A DNA stretch of 64,000 nucleotides from Paenibacillus sp. OV219. Its GTDB lineage: Bacteria; Bacillota; Bacilli; Paenibacillales; Paenibacillaceae. A program made the position numbers and the translations under genes. This document shows, piece by piece, positions 51,850 through 61,328 of the stretch (the stretch's first letter is position 1; each line of letters opens with the position of its first letter). A model generated the notes under the pieces. That model saw only the letters and a list, made by a program, of their open reading frames with translations, was not told the origin of the DNA and made no database searches. The stretch spans positions 352,187 through 416,186 of the forward strand of contig NZ_FOCJ01000006.1 in NCBI RefSeq assembly GCF_900110075.1, written 5' to 3'.

Positions 51850-52962
51850 CTAGATCTGATCTGCCGGGTTTGTCTGGTTATCGAACTCGCCTCTTGGAGA
51901 ACGGATCCACCTGTGGAAGTATCGCTGTTCATACAATGCTTTCAGTAGAATCATCAGGATTGGCGACAGAATGACGCCGGAGATGCCGAAGATCGATAAG
52001 GACACGATCATGAATGCGAGCATCGTGAAAGCGGAGACGCCGAGTGTATCGCCGGTAATCTTCGGTTCAAGAATTTGGCGAGTCAGTACGACGACTAAGA
52101 ACAGGACGGTCAGCCAGATGGCGAGCGTGGTCTTGCCAACGATGAACAAATAGATAATCCAAGGCACGAACACGGTTCCGACCCCAAGCAACGGCAGCAC
52201 ATCGAAGAAGGCTGAAAGTAGTGCGACGGAGAACGCATTATCGATGCCTAGAAGCAACAACGAGACGAAGATAACGACAAATGTGATGCTGATTAGTTTG
52301 CCTTGAGCCTTCAGGTAGCCAGCGATGCCGGAGAATACATTTTCCCGCAGGAACAAGAACGCTTTCTTGAACGTATTCGGCGTCTTCTCCTTCGCAAGCT
52401 GTTTCCACTCTTTAATCTCCAAACTTAGGAAGTATGCAAGAATGATGCCGATGGAGAAATTAAAGATAAAGGTGGAGAAGGATTTCAAATAACCACCTAA
52501 GGAAAGCAGGAACGAACCGGCCAAGTTCGAGCCCCAGCTCGTAATGTAGTCAAGGATGTCTTTCGCTTTGGCGACTACACCAGGCGGCAACCCAGAGAAC
52601 TTCTCCTGTATGTCGGAGGCATTGCTCTGGAATTGTTCAACGAGCAGGCTCTGGTATTTGTTCAAATTGCCGGCAAGGCCAGTAATCTGAGACGTCATCA
52701 CATAACCAGCTCCTACAAAAGCGCCGACAATAACAAGCGTAAAGACGAGCACAGACAAGCCAGCAGCGATCGATTTCTTCATCCCTAATCGCTGGAGCCA
52801 GCGTGCGGGCGGCTCGATGAACATATAAATCACAAAAGAAAGGAAAACAGGCGTCGCAATCCGGTATAAATAGCTGAAGACAAGCATAATGAGATATACC
52901 GTGAGAACAATGAGGGCAATATCAAATGCGGTGCGCCAATATTTACGGTAGAAGGAAAGCAT
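51850..52962 (-). CDS. AI-2E family transporter (PerM/YtvI-like)
   Basis: 370 residues, about eight membrane helices. Typical elements are YRIATPVFLSFVIYMFIEPPARWL near the N-terminus (in part FVIYMFIEPPARWL), a central amphipathic coiled region (about 95-150), and the C-terminal FLVVVLTRQILEPKITGDTLG with FGISGVILSPILMILLKA. Members include YtvI and TqsA; the substrate is not certain (autoinducer-2, Na+/H+ or others). ATG 52962 follows AAAAGGAG by ten bases. The upstream frame to 53043 lacks a start signal. Confidence 0.9.
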   Translation of the reverse strand: MLSFYRKYWRTAFDIALIVLTVYLIMLVFSYLYRIATPVFLSFVIYMFIEPPARWLQRLGMKKSIAAGLSVLVFTLVIVGAFVGAGYVMTSQITGLAGNLNKYQSLLVEQFQSNASDIQEKFSGLPPGVVAKAKDILDYITSWGSNLAGSFLLSLGGYLKSFSTFIFNFSIGIILAYFLSLEIKEWKQLAKEKTPNTFKKAFLFLRENVFSGIAGYLKAQGKLISITFVVIFVSLLLLGIDNAFSVALLSAFFDVLPLLGVGTVFVPWIIYLFIVGKTTLAIWLTVLFLVVVLTRQILEPKITGDTLGVSAFTMLAFMIVSLSIFGISGVILSPILMILLKALYEQRYFHRWIRSPRGEFDNQTNPADQI

Positions 52963-53196
52963 TGGACAGACTCCTTTTGCAGCGATATTGAACAGACTTA
53001 TATTGATTGTACTATAAAATAACAGTGTTTCCCATTCGTTCATTTCTTATGAGTTCTGAAGCTGTAGATTATGTTAAGTTACGTAGCCGTTTCGACACCT
53101 GCTATGGTACAATATATGGAGGCATCAGGCAGTACGGACTAACTCTCTCCATTGGACGTGAAAGAGACGTAAAACAAGGTGGTGGGAAAACGAATC

Positions 53197-54618
53197 ATGG
53201 AGAACTTCCTGCTATGGGGCTTTTATTTTTTAACTTTTTACGCTTTTTTGCCAGGTATCATTAGTCGGACATTCGGGTTTCGAGTATTTAAAGAAGGCCG
53301 TGCGAAGAAGGAGATTGCGCTCACTTTCGACGACGGGCCAGATCCGATTTATACGCCACAGCTACTCGATCTGCTGAAGCGCTACGATGCGAAGGCAACC
53401 TTCTTCGTCGTTGGTATCCATGCGGAACGTCACCCGGAACTTCTGAAACGGATGCATGACGAAGGACATGTCATCGGCATTCATAACTACGTTCATAAAT
53501 CTAACTGGTTAATGCGGCCAAGCACAGTCAAGAAACAAATTCACCGCACTTCCGAAATTATTCGTAAAACGACCGGTGTTCGTTCAGCTTACTATCGTCC
53601 ACCGTGGGGAATCGTCAATTTATTTGATTTCTCGAATCTCGGTTATTTGCAAATCATTCTTTGGTCGTCCTTATTCGGTGATTGGCGTAAACGGGTTGGT
53701 GCTGAGCGACTGCAGAAACGGATTATGAAGAAGCTGCGGCCCGGTGAAGTGCTGTTGTTGCACGATTGTGGGCAAACCTTCGGTGCGGATGAGGATGCGC
53801 CAGCAAACATGCTGAAAGCGCTCGAGCCTGTGCTAGAGGCGGGTAAAGAACGCGGCTACAAATTCGTCCATATTACCGATATGATTGCCATTACAGACAA
53901 GAACAAAGCAGCTGCACCGTCGTTTAGCTTGCTGAAGCGGGCGATTATCGCTTGTTGGATGGGCTGGGAACGAGTGTTTCATGTGCTATTTCGCGTGAAA
54001 TCGGGCGGCGAGGGAGCGATCTTCCATTACCGCATCATTCCTTATGGCGGTAAAACGATTGAGCTTGAGGACGGACGCCGGATTGAGCCGAAGGATCCTG
54101 TCGTTGAGCTTCACTTCGATAACCAGAAGCTGCTCGGCATGATGGCGGAATCGAAGTCAATGATGCATGTAGCTATTAGACTTATTCGAGAAGTGCAGCA
54201 TGGCATGCCTAAGCTTGCCAAGAAGCTAATGGAAGATGAAGCAGCCGGGACAGTAAAAGGACTTTACGGTGTCAGCATGATCAACCGTGGTGCAGAACAG
54301 TTCGGCTTCAGTGTGTTGCCAATTCCTAAGGGATTGTTCGATAAGTCAACGCGAATCTACTTGAAGCTGCTTCTTAGAGTGCTCCACCCTTCGGGCAAAC
54401 AGCGATTAGCTGAACAGGGTGCACGACTGGAACCGCGAATTATCGCGATGTCGATGGCGGAGTTCTGGCATCGGTACGGTCAAGATACGAAGTTGGCTCG
54501 AGAATGGAAGGCTTCTGCTGCTAAGGCGGACACGAAGCGGAACACTGGTGCTCATAACAGCATGACGCCAGGTACTTTCGATAATGCCAACGCTGCAGCA
54601 GGTGAAGCTGCACCTTAA
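53197..54618 (+). CDS. Polysaccharide deacetylase with C-terminal YkoP-like domain
   Basis: 473 residues. An N-terminal membrane anchor (LLWGFYFLTFYAFLPGII) precedes the NodB-homology domain (about 30-225): TFDDGPDP (catalytic Asp and metal Asp), HNYVHKSNWL (metal His pair), RPPWG and LLLHDCG. These are intact, so it should deacetylate N-acetyl sugars at the wall or membrane. From about residue 240 to 450 a second domain follows (FRVKSGGEGAIFHYRIIPYGG, in part, and VELHFDNQKLLG), like YkoP of Bacillus. The tail is low-complexity. ATG 53197 lies after AAGGTGGTGGGA; GTG 53179 is within that site. Confidence 0.87.
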   Translation: MENFLLWGFYFLTFYAFLPGIISRTFGFRVFKEGRAKKEIALTFDDGPDPIYTPQLLDLLKRYDAKATFFVVGIHAERHPELLKRMHDEGHVIGIHNYVHKSNWLMRPSTVKKQIHRTSEIIRKTTGVRSAYYRPPWGIVNLFDFSNLGYLQIILWSSLFGDWRKRVGAERLQKRIMKKLRPGEVLLLHDCGQTFGADEDAPANMLKALEPVLEAGKERGYKFVHITDMIAITDKNKAAAPSFSLLKRAIIACWMGWERVFHVLFRVKSGGEGAIFHYRIIPYGGKTIELEDGRRIEPKDPVVELHFDNQKLLGMMAESKSMMHVAIRLIREVQHGMPKLAKKLMEDEAAGTVKGLYGVSMINRGAEQFGFSVLPIPKGLFDKSTRIYLKLLLRVLHPSGKQRLAEQGARLEPRIIAMSMAEFWHRYGQDTKLAREWKASAAKADTKRNTGAHNSMTPGTFDNANAAAGEAAP

Positions 54619-54647
54619 CTTAGAGACAGCAGCATTGTATGAGAATG

Positions 54648-54690
54648 GAAGAAGGCGCCGCCTCGATGCGGCGCCTTCTTCTTTTTATTT
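54648..54690. terminator. Strong bidirectional terminator
   Basis: GAAGAAGGCGCCGC (54648-54661) pairs perfectly with GCGGCGCCTTCTTC (54668-54681), followed by TTTTTATTT. It separates convergent genes. Confidence 0.95.
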
Positions 54691-55303
54691 AATGATTAAT
54701 ATAACGCTCAAATACAGCGCCGAAGTCCTTCGACTTGTACTGCTTCTGTGTTTCATGCAGCCAGTTGAAGGCAAGCTGATTGATGGATTTGAACTGTTCG
54801 GACAAATCAATCTCTGCTTTGTAAATTTGGCTGACTGTCGATGATGCTAAGTCGAGGCTCTGTCTTGCAAATCCGAGATTAACCTCGTTCTCATGCGAAA
54901 TCTCAGCGATTTTAATGAGTGCTTTGTATAAGTCTTTAATGTCTTCGATATATTTCTTATGTACATCAATGGTGAATTCGGTGCTGCCCAGCGTGAATTT
55001 GATCTCGACGTCAAGGTCGACCGTTCCTGCTGTTTCCAGGCTGACGCCGGAAATGCGGTTCGAGCTGTAGGCGTAGCGGTGAAGCGTCCGTTTCTTGCTA
55101 ATGGCGCTTGTACCGTCGAGATGAATGAGCGCTTGGTTCGTGAAGCAGTATTCATCCGATTTCGATTTAATCAGAAAGTAAATCTTCTCGTTATCCTCAT
55201 GAAGCACGTAATCGTCGGCATCCACCTTGTCGTAATTTTCAGGTTTGATGACCGAGCCCAAATCGCTTAATCCGAGCACATCCGCAGCTACCTTACCAAA
55301 CAT
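54689..55303 (-). CDS. Bacterial PH-domain protein (YvbH-like)
   Basis: 204 residues. The first ~125 form a bacterial pleckstrin-homology-like domain (YVLHEDNEKIYFLIKSKSDEYCFT, in part; HRYAYSSNRISGVSLETAGTVDLDVEIKF). The C-terminal ~75 are helical (HKKYIEDIKDLYKALIKIAEIS, in part DLYKALIKIAEIS; YKAEIDLSEQFKSINQLAFNWL). This is the YvbH architecture of PH domain plus oligomerisation region. Function unknown. ATG 55303 stands nine bases after GGAGG; extra upstream codons are unsupported. Confidence 0.85.
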   Translation of the reverse strand: MFGKVAADVLGLSDLGSVIKPENYDKVDADDYVLHEDNEKIYFLIKSKSDEYCFTNQALIHLDGTSAISKKRTLHRYAYSSNRISGVSLETAGTVDLDVEIKFTLGSTEFTIDVHKKYIEDIKDLYKALIKIAEISHENEVNLGFARQSLDLASSTVSQIYKAEIDLSEQFKSINQLAFNWLHETQKQYKSKDFGAVFERYINH

Positions 55304-55345
55304 AAGCGCAAGCCTCCTCGATTTCATAAGTGTATGCATACCAAA

Positions 55346-55396
55346 AAGATCGCCCTGCAAGGATGACGTTCAATCTGTCATACGCAGGGCGATCTT
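55346..55396 (-). terminator. Terminator of ilvD
   Basis: AAGATCGCCCTGC (55346-55358) pairs perfectly with GCAGGGCGATCTT (55384-55396), with an inner ATGAC/GTCAT. On the minus strand the stem is followed by TTTTTGG. It lies between ilvD and the PH-domain gene. Confidence 0.88.
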
Positions 55397-55423
55397 ATTA
55401 AGTTGCAGGTTTAGCAGAAATTT

Positions 55424-57112
55424 CTAGTTGAATCTCAATACGCCACCTGTGCTTGCGTTTGTAACGAGGTGGGAATAACGAGCGAGATAGCCTTTAGTAA
55501 TCTTCGGCTCGAAACCTTTCCAGTTCGCACGGCGAGCTTCGAACTCTTCGTCGCTGATCAGGAGGTTCATCTCGTTGTTGATCAGATCAAGCTCCACGAG
55601 GTCGCCATCCTGAACGAATGCGATTGGTCCGCCTTCAGCCGCTTCCGGAGAAACGTGACCGATACTGATTCCGCGGGAAGCGCCAGAGAAGCGTCCGTCT
55701 GTTACGAGACCGACTTTCGCGCCGAGGCCCATACCGACGATCTGGGAAGTAGGAGCAAGCATTTCAGGCATGCCTGGTCCACCTTTTGGTCCTTCGTAAC
55801 GGATAACAACGACATGGCCTTCTTTAACCTTGCCATTCGCAATACCGTGCAGCGCTTCATCTTGCGAATCGAAGCAGATTGCAGGGCCTTTATGGTAGCC
55901 GCCAACCGATTTATCGACGGCGCCGACTTTAATGATTGCACCGCGTGGTGCCAGGTTACCGAACAGAACAGACAGACCGCCGCGTTCGCTGTGCGGATTA
56001 TCAAGTCTGTGGAGAACATCCGTATCCTGGATGTCATGGCCAGCTACGTTCTCACGAAGCGTCTTGCCAGTTACCGTCAGCATGTCGCCGTTCAGTGCGC
56101 CTTCTTTCTTGAACAGCTCGTTCAGAATTGCGCTTACGCCGCCGGCATTGTGCACATCTTCGATGTGGTAGTCGGAAGCTGGAGCAATCTTCGCAAGATG
56201 AGGTACACGTGCAGCTATTTCGTTGATACGCTCGATTGGATAGTCGATACCAGCTTCATGCGCAATTGCAAGCGTATGAAGAACGGTATTCGTGGAACCA
56301 CCCATCGCCATATCAAGGGCGAATGCGTTATCGATCGATTCTTTCTTCACGATATCGCGTGGTTTCAGGTCCAACTTAATGAGCTCCATCAGCTGGCGAG
56401 CCGCTTGCTTAACGAACTCTTTACGTTCAGGCGATACGGCAAGAATAGTACCGTTGCCTGGAAGCGCAAGGCCAAGGCCTTCTGCAAGGCAGTTCATCGA
56501 GTTCGCTGTGAACATACCAGAACAGGATCCGCAAGTTGGGCAACCGTATTGCTCAAGTTCTGTCAAGCTTGCTTCATCGATTTTGCCTGCTTGGAAGGCG
56601 CCAACGCCTTCAAATACGCTCGACAACGAAATGGGACGGCCATCGGATGTTCTACCCGCTTTCATCGGTCCGCCGCTGACAAGCATCGTCGGAATGTTGA
56701 CGCGAAGCGCGCCCATAATCATCCCTGGTGTAATCTTGTCGCAGTTCGGAATGCAGACCATACCGTCGAACCAGTGCGCGTTAACGACTGTTTCTACGGA
56801 GTCAGCAATAATTTCACGGCTGGCAAGCGAATAACGCATGCCGATATGACCCATCGCGATACCATCGTCAACACCGATTGTGTTGAATTCGAACGGTACA
56901 CCGCCTGCTTCGCGGATTGCTTCTTTAACGAGCTTGCCGAATTCCTGCAAGTGAACGTGGCCAGGAACGATATCAATGTACGAGTTACAAACCGCGATAA
57001 ACGGCTTGCCGAAGTCCTCTTCCTTAACTCCGGCAGCACGCAGCAAGCTGCGGTGCGGAGCGCGGTCAAATCCTTTTTTAATCATGTCTGAACGCATCTT
57101 GTTTGCCGCCAT
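55424..57112 (-). CDS. ilvD: Dihydroxy-acid dehydratase
   Basis: Dehydrates 2,3-dihydroxy acids to 2-oxo acids in valine, leucine and isoleucine synthesis. 562 residues. The iron-sulfur cysteines lie in [12 protein letters not shown] (about 47), [11 protein letters not shown] (about 120) and [19 protein letters not shown] (about 193). [23 protein letters not shown] lies near 470 (in part [15 protein letters not shown]). ATG 57112 with GGGAGGG upstream; the frame extends five codons to a GTG-type start that overlaps the site. Not clustered with other ilv genes. No T-box leader is seen upstream. Long opposite-strand frames across it are not genes. Confidence 0.95.
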   Translation of the reverse strand: MAANKMRSDMIKKGFDRAPHRSLLRAAGVKEEDFGKPFIAVCNSYIDIVPGHVHLQEFGKLVKEAIREAGGVPFEFNTIGVDDGIAMGHIGMRYSLASREIIADSVETVVNAHWFDGMVCIPNCDKITPGMIMGALRVNIPTMLVSGGPMKAGRTSDGRPISLSSVFEGVGAFQAGKIDEASLTELEQYGCPTCGSCSGMFTANSMNCLAEGLGLALPGNGTILAVSPERKEFVKQAARQLMELIKLDLKPRDIVKKESIDNAFALDMAMGGSTNTVLHTLAIAHEAGIDYPIERINEIAARVPHLAKIAPASDYHIEDVHNAGGVSAILNELFKKEGALNGDMLTVTGKTLRENVAGHDIQDTDVLHRLDNPHSERGGLSVLFGNLAPRGAIIKVGAVDKSVGGYHKGPAICFDSQDEALHGIANGKVKEGHVVVIRYEGPKGGPGMPEMLAPTSQIVGMGLGAKVGLVTDGRFSGASRGISIGHVSPEAAEGGPIAFVQDGDLVELDLINNEMNLLISDEEFEARRANWKGFEPKITKGYLARYSHLVTNASTGGVLRFN

Positions 57113-57311
57113 TTCTGTCCCTCCCAAAGTAATTCAATAAATTTTAGTCTACCACATTGCCTGTCCGATGGCTAGCTTGGCTGTCGAAAGGTGAGGGTGG
57201 TAAACAATAGGACTGGAGCGGAGTTGGAGTAATTTTACGTTAGATAAGTTCGACAAAAACTGACATGAAACCTTTGATATCGTGCCATATCGCGAATTAT
57301 GTATCATTAAA

Positions 57312-57328
57312 TGTTAGTTAAGTTAACA
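57312..57328 (+). promoter_or_regulatory. TnrA/GlnR box upstream of the urease operon
   Basis: TGTTAGTTAAGTTAACA fits TGTNA-N7-TNACA at every fixed position. Its centre (57320) lies about 51 bases upstream of the predicted transcription start, the position used for activation by TnrA in B. subtilis. Confidence 0.85.
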
Positions 57329-57335
57329 TAAATCA

Positions 57336-57364
57336 TTTACTTACCTATCTTCGCTCGGTATAAT
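57336..57364 (+). promoter_or_regulatory. ureABC promoter
   Basis: TTTACT (57336-57341), a 17-base spacer and consensus TATAAT (57359-57364); ATG of ureA at 57396. The remainder of 57113-57311 is AT-rich, with no gene seen. Confidence 0.7.
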
Positions 57365-57395
57365 AATAGAAAAACGACAGAACAGAGGTGTCATC

Positions 57396-57701
57396 ATGCA
57401 ACTAACTGAACGTGAGAAAGAAAAACTACTCGTTACGATCGCTGCTGATTTGGCGAAGCGGCGGCTCAATCGCGGCGTGAAGCTGAATTACCCTGAAAGT
57501 GTTGCATTGCTGACTTCCGAAATATTAGAAGGCGCCCGTGACGGCATGACCGTTGCCCAGCTAATGGAATATGGCACAAACATTCTTAGCCGTGATCAAG
57601 TGATGAGCGGCGTTGCAGATATGATTCATGATGTGCAAGTGGAAGCGACTTTCCCGGACGGCACGAAGCTCGTAACGATTCATCATCCCATCAAAGGCTG
57701 A
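57396..57701 (+). CDS. ureA: Urease subunit gamma
   Basis: Smallest structural subunit of the nickel urease that splits urea to ammonia and carbon dioxide in the cytosol. 101 residues, full length. [43 protein letters not shown] (in part), and [21 protein letters not shown] are hallmark segments. GAGGTG precedes ATG. It opens the cluster ureABCFGD. Confidence 0.97.
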   Translation: MQLTEREKEKLLVTIAADLAKRRLNRGVKLNYPESVALLTSEILEGARDGMTVAQLMEYGTNILSRDQVMSGVADMIHDVQVEATFPDGTKLVTIHHPIKG

Positions 57702-57724
57702 TCGAGAGAAAGAAGGTGAGCGGA

Positions 57725-58093
57725 TTGATTCCTGGACAATATCGGATCGTGCCGGGTGAGCTTGAGCTTAACGCAGGAAGGCAAACGACGAAGCTGCTTG
57801 TTGCAAATATAGGCGACCGGCCGATACAAGTCGGATCACATTTTCATTTCTTTGAAGTGAATCGAGCGCTGCGCTTTGATCGCGAAGCAGCCTTTGGCAT
57901 GCGGCTTGACATTCCTGCTGGTACGGCAGTGCGGTTTGAGCCAGGTGAGGAGAAGCCAGTACAACTTGTAGAGCTCGGTGGCAGCAAGCTCTCCTATGGA
58001 CTTAACGCGCTATCCGGTGGGGCTGCTGTTCATGGTGCGATGTCTGAAGATGTACGCGCAAGGCTTGAAGCTTGGAAGGTGGAGCAACCATGA
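57725..58093 (+). CDS. ureB: Urease subunit beta
   Basis: 122 residues. The family opening [18 protein letters not shown] is followed by [23 protein letters not shown] (in part) and the barrel end [14 protein letters not shown]. It starts at TTG 57725, nine residues being typical before P-G-x-Y. AGAAGGTG lies just upstream. The GTG at 57716 falls in that site and would add three residues. Its stop overlaps ureC as ATGA. Confidence 0.95.
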   Translation: MIPGQYRIVPGELELNAGRQTTKLLVANIGDRPIQVGSHFHFFEVNRALRFDREAAFGMRLDIPAGTAVRFEPGEEKPVQLVELGGSKLSYGLNALSGGAAVHGAMSEDVRARLEAWKVEQP

Positions 58094-59808
58094 GCAGAAT
58101 GGATCGAAGCAGCTATGCAGCCATGTTTGGTCCGACAAAAGGTGATGCCGTGCGGCTTGCGGACACAGAGCTGTGGGCGGAGATTGAACACGATTACACC
58201 GTCTATGGGGATGAATGCAAATTCGGCGGCGGCAAAGTTATCCGAGATGGCATGGGGCAGTCAAGCGGTGCCCTTCGGGCTGACGGTGTGCTGGATACGC
58301 TCATTACGAATGCAGTCGTCATTGATCACTGGGGGATAGTGAAAGGAGACATCGGCATTCGGGACGGCGTCATCGTCGGCATCGGCAAAGCCGGGAACCC
58401 GGATATTATGGATGGCGTCACACCGGGAATGGTCGTTGGTGCTAGTACGGAGGTTATTGCAGGCGAAGGCAAAATCATCACTGCGGGCGGCATCGACACG
58501 CATATTCATTATATATGCCCTCAGCAGATTGAGACTGCTCTCTCTTCCGGAGTCACGACGATGATCGGAGGTGGTACAGGTCCTGCGACGGGAACGAATG
58601 CAACGACCTGTACACCGGGCGCTTGGCATATGTATCGGATGCTGGAGGCTGCGGAAGCTTTTCCAATGAATCTAGGCTTTACTGGAAAAGGGAACGCGTC
58701 ATTCGCGGGTCCGCTCATCGAACAGGTGGAAGCGGGGGCAATCGGATTGAAGCTGCACGAAGATTGGGGTACGACGCCGGCGGCTATCGATATTTGCCTC
58801 GAAGTCGCGGACCAGTATGACGTTCAGGTCGCCATTCATACCGATACGCTTAATGAAGCGGGATTTCTTGAAGATACGCTTGCGGCGTTTAAAGGCCGGA
58901 CGATACATACTTACCATACGGAAGGTGCCGGCGGCGGGCATGCACCAGATATTATCCGCGCGGCAGGCGAGCTGAATGTACTGCCATCCTCGACAAATCC
59001 AACGCGTCCTTTTACAGTCAACACAATTGAAGAGCATCTCGATATGCTGATGGTATGCCATCATCTGGATAGCAGCATTCCCGAGGATGTTGCTTTTGCG
59101 GACTCGCGGATTCGGCCGGAGACGATCGCTGCGGAAGATATTTTGCACGATATGGGCGTCTTTAGCATGATTAGCTCCGATTCGCAGGCGATGGGCAGAG
59201 TTGGCGAGGTTATTATCCGAACATGGCAGACCGCTGACAAAATGAAGAAACAGCGAGGCGCGCTGGAAGAGGAAACGAGCGCAGAAGCCGATAATTTCCG
59301 CATCAAACGTTATATCGCCAAGTACACAATAAACCCTGCGATTACACATGGCATCTCGCATCTCGTCGGTTCAATAGAGCCGGGAAAATTCGCTGATCTC
59401 GTCGTATGGAGCCCGATGTTCTTCGGCGTAAAGCCAGACCTTGTGTTGAAGGGCGGAATGATCGCATATGCGCAGATGGGTGATCCGAATGCTTCGATTC
59501 CGACGCCACAGCCAGTGTTCGGCCGACCGATGTTTGGCGCCTTCGGCAAAGCTAAGTACAAGAATTCCATCACCTTCGTTTCTCAAGCGGCTTATGCGAG
59601 CGGGATAGCTGAACAGCTTGGTCTCGCGAAACGGATCGAGCCTGTTTCTGGCTGCCGTACAGTAACGAAGAAAGATATGATACACAACGATGCTCTTCCC
59701 AAAATTGAGGTGGATCCGGAGACGTATGAGGTGAAGGTTGATGGAGTTCTCGCGACATGTGAACCTGTGGATGTGCTGCCGATGGCACAGTTATATTTTC
59801 TGTTCTAA
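58090..59808 (+). CDS. ureC: Urease subunit alpha
   Basis: Catalytic subunit, 572 residues. Nickel ligands and active site are complete: HIHYICPQQ (about 138), carbamylated Lys in GLKLHEDWG (about 221), HTDTLNEAG (about 250), [15 protein letters not shown] (about 275), flap [22 protein letters not shown] (Cys about 323; quoted in part elsewhere) and Asp in [12 protein letters not shown] (about 364). ATG 58090 overlaps the ureB stop, with GGTGGAG upstream. The longer frame from GTG 58072 is not needed. Nickel loading relies on UreDFG encoded next. Confidence 0.97.
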   Translation: MSRMDRSSYAAMFGPTKGDAVRLADTELWAEIEHDYTVYGDECKFGGGKVIRDGMGQSSGALRADGVLDTLITNAVVIDHWGIVKGDIGIRDGVIVGIGKAGNPDIMDGVTPGMVVGASTEVIAGEGKIITAGGIDTHIHYICPQQIETALSSGVTTMIGGGTGPATGTNATTCTPGAWHMYRMLEAAEAFPMNLGFTGKGNASFAGPLIEQVEAGAIGLKLHEDWGTTPAAIDICLEVADQYDVQVAIHTDTLNEAGFLEDTLAAFKGRTIHTYHTEGAGGGHAPDIIRAAGELNVLPSSTNPTRPFTVNTIEEHLDMLMVCHHLDSSIPEDVAFADSRIRPETIAAEDILHDMGVFSMISSDSQAMGRVGEVIIRTWQTADKMKKQRGALEEETSAEADNFRIKRYIAKYTINPAITHGISHLVGSIEPGKFADLVVWSPMFFGVKPDLVLKGGMIAYAQMGDPNASIPTPQPVFGRPMFGAFGKAKYKNSITFVSQAAYASGIAEQLGLAKRIEPVSGCRTVTKKDMIHNDALPKIEVDPETYEVKVDGVLATCEPVDVLPMAQLYFLF

Positions 59809-59828
59809 ATGAATGAGGTGAAGCTGCA

Positions 59829-60563
59829 GTGGTTGAACAACTATCGGTTTCGCTAACGCGGCCACCTTCTACAGCGGGGATCGTTTCTTGGCTCGCTCTT
59901 CAGCAGCTGCTCGACTCAGCGCTCCCGATTGGCGGATTCTCGCATTCTTTCGGACTGGAAACACTCGTTCAGGAAGGTTCAGTCCGAACGACTGCCAATC
60001 TCGAGGAGTACATGCGAGCGATGCTGCTGCAAAGCTGGAGCACGGCGGATGTAATGGTTATAAAAGCAGTCTATCGGGACTTGCCCGTACGTAAGCTGGA
60101 CTCGCTTTGGGCGGTGGAGCGACTTGTGCATGTTCAGCGGGCAGCGATTGAATCGCGAACCGGTGTTCAAAAGATGGGCAGGCGGCTGCTACAGCTGCTT
60201 GTTTCCCTTTATCCGCAATGTGATTGGTATACGCTCACCGAGGGTGTTTGCACGAATGATTGCCTCGCGACACATCCGCTTGTTTTTGGCTATGCGTGTT
60301 GGCAGCTTGGCATCAGTTTGGAGCAGGCGGCGCAAGGTTACTTGTACGCGTGCATGGTGACTTGTGTGGGGAGTGCGCTGCGACTGATGTCGATTGGGCA
60401 GACAGAAGGGCAGTCCATCATTGCCCGCCTAACCCCGATAGCGGTTGAAGCTTGGCGCATTGCAGAATCGATGGAGCCGGAAGAAGCTTATTCGAATATG
60501 CCGTTAGCCGAAATTGCGATGATGCGTCACGAGCAGCTGTATTCCAGGCTGTTTATGTCCTAA
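59829..60563 (+). CDS. ureF: Urease accessory protein UreF
   Basis: 244 residues. Part of the UreD-UreF-UreG complex that inserts nickel and carbamylates the active-site lysine. The opening LQQLLDSALPIGGFSHSFGLETLVQEG (in part DSALPIGGFSHSFGLE) is the family signature; EAYSNMPLAEIAMMRHEQLYSRLF is the conserved C-terminus (in part). GTG 59829 lies eight bases after GAGGTG. It follows ureC directly, in the place where many clusters carry ureE. Confidence 0.95.
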   Translation: MVEQLSVSLTRPPSTAGIVSWLALQQLLDSALPIGGFSHSFGLETLVQEGSVRTTANLEEYMRAMLLQSWSTADVMVIKAVYRDLPVRKLDSLWAVERLVHVQRAAIESRTGVQKMGRRLLQLLVSLYPQCDWYTLTEGVCTNDCLATHPLVFGYACWQLGISLEQAAQGYLYACMVTCVGSALRLMSIGQTEGQSIIARLTPIAVEAWRIAESMEPEEAYSNMPLAEIAMMRHEQLYSRLFMS

Positions 60564-60605
60564 GTACGAGGGAACAATCAGATCACTTTTTAGGAGGCGT
60601 TCAAT

Positions 60606-61328
60606 ATGTGTCAAGGACAAGGTCATCACCATCGTGAGTGGGAACAACCTTCGATAGATCGCTCAAGACCGATTCGGATTGGAATCGGAGGTCCGGTAGG
60701 CTCTGGCAAGACGGCGCTCGTCGAGCGGCTGGCAGGCGCGCTTAAGGGTAAATATAGTGTCGCTGTTATCACGAATGACATCTATACCAAAGAGGACGCA
60801 CGCATTCTGACGGCAACGGGCGTGCTGCCTGAGGAACGCATTATTGGTGTTGAGACGGGAGGTTGCCCGCATACCGCCATTCGAGAGGATGCCTCAATGA
60901 ACTTTGAAGCGGTCGATGAGCTGACGAGCCGTTTCGATGACCTCGATATTATCTTTATTGAGAGCGGCGGTGATAATCTAGCTGCAGCATTTAGCCCAGA
61001 GCTAGTTGATCGGTTTATTTATATTATCGATGTCGCCCAAGGAGAGAAGATTCCCCGCAAAGGCGGGCCTGGCATTATGCGATCAGATCTGCTCATTATT
61101 AATAAGATAGATCTTGCTCCGTACGTTGGCGCCAGCCTACAGGTAATGGAGGAGGATACGAAACGAATGCGCGGAGAAAGGCCCTATGTGTTCTCAAATC
61201 TGTTCGGCGGTGTGCACGTCGATAAGATCGTACACTGGCTAGAGCATGAGCTGGCCCACGCTCATGGTCACGAGCATCATCATGGAGATCATGACCATCA
61301 TGCTCACGGACATCGCAGTCACGTCTAG
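60606..61328 (+). CDS. ureG: Urease accessory GTPase UreG with His-rich tail
   Basis: SIMIBI GTPase that drives nickel transfer. 240 residues, longer than the usual ~205. P-loop [15 protein letters not shown] (about 26), the metal-binding [18 protein letters not shown] (Cys-Pro-His, about 87), and guanine-specificity [10 protein letters not shown]. The last 24 residues contain 12 histidines ([13 protein letters not shown] pattern), and the N-terminus has [17 protein letters not shown] precedes ATG. The 3' end encodes the ureD start in another frame. No ureE is present; the His tail may replace UreE as nickel store. Confidence 0.95.
   Translation: MCQGQGHHHREWEQPSIDRSRPIRIGIGGPVGSGKTALVERLAGALKGKYSVAVITNDIYTKEDARILTATGVLPEERIIGVETGGCPHTAIREDASMNFEAVDELTSRFDDLDIIFIESGGDNLAAAFSPELVDRFIYIIDVAQGEKIPRKGGPGIMRSDLLIINKIDLAPYVGASLQVMEEDTKRMRGERPYVFSNLFGGVHVDKIVHWLEHELAHAHGHEHHHGDHDHHAHGHRSHV

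Noticed and set aside
55469..57091. 540-codon plus-strand frame opposite ilvD
   Set aside because: ilvD is unmistakable on the minus strand; the opposite frame has no family features.
57113..57150. CodY box upstream of ilvD
   Set aside because: Best alignment to AATTTTCWGAAAATT matches about 9 of 15 positions, near chance in AT-rich DNA.
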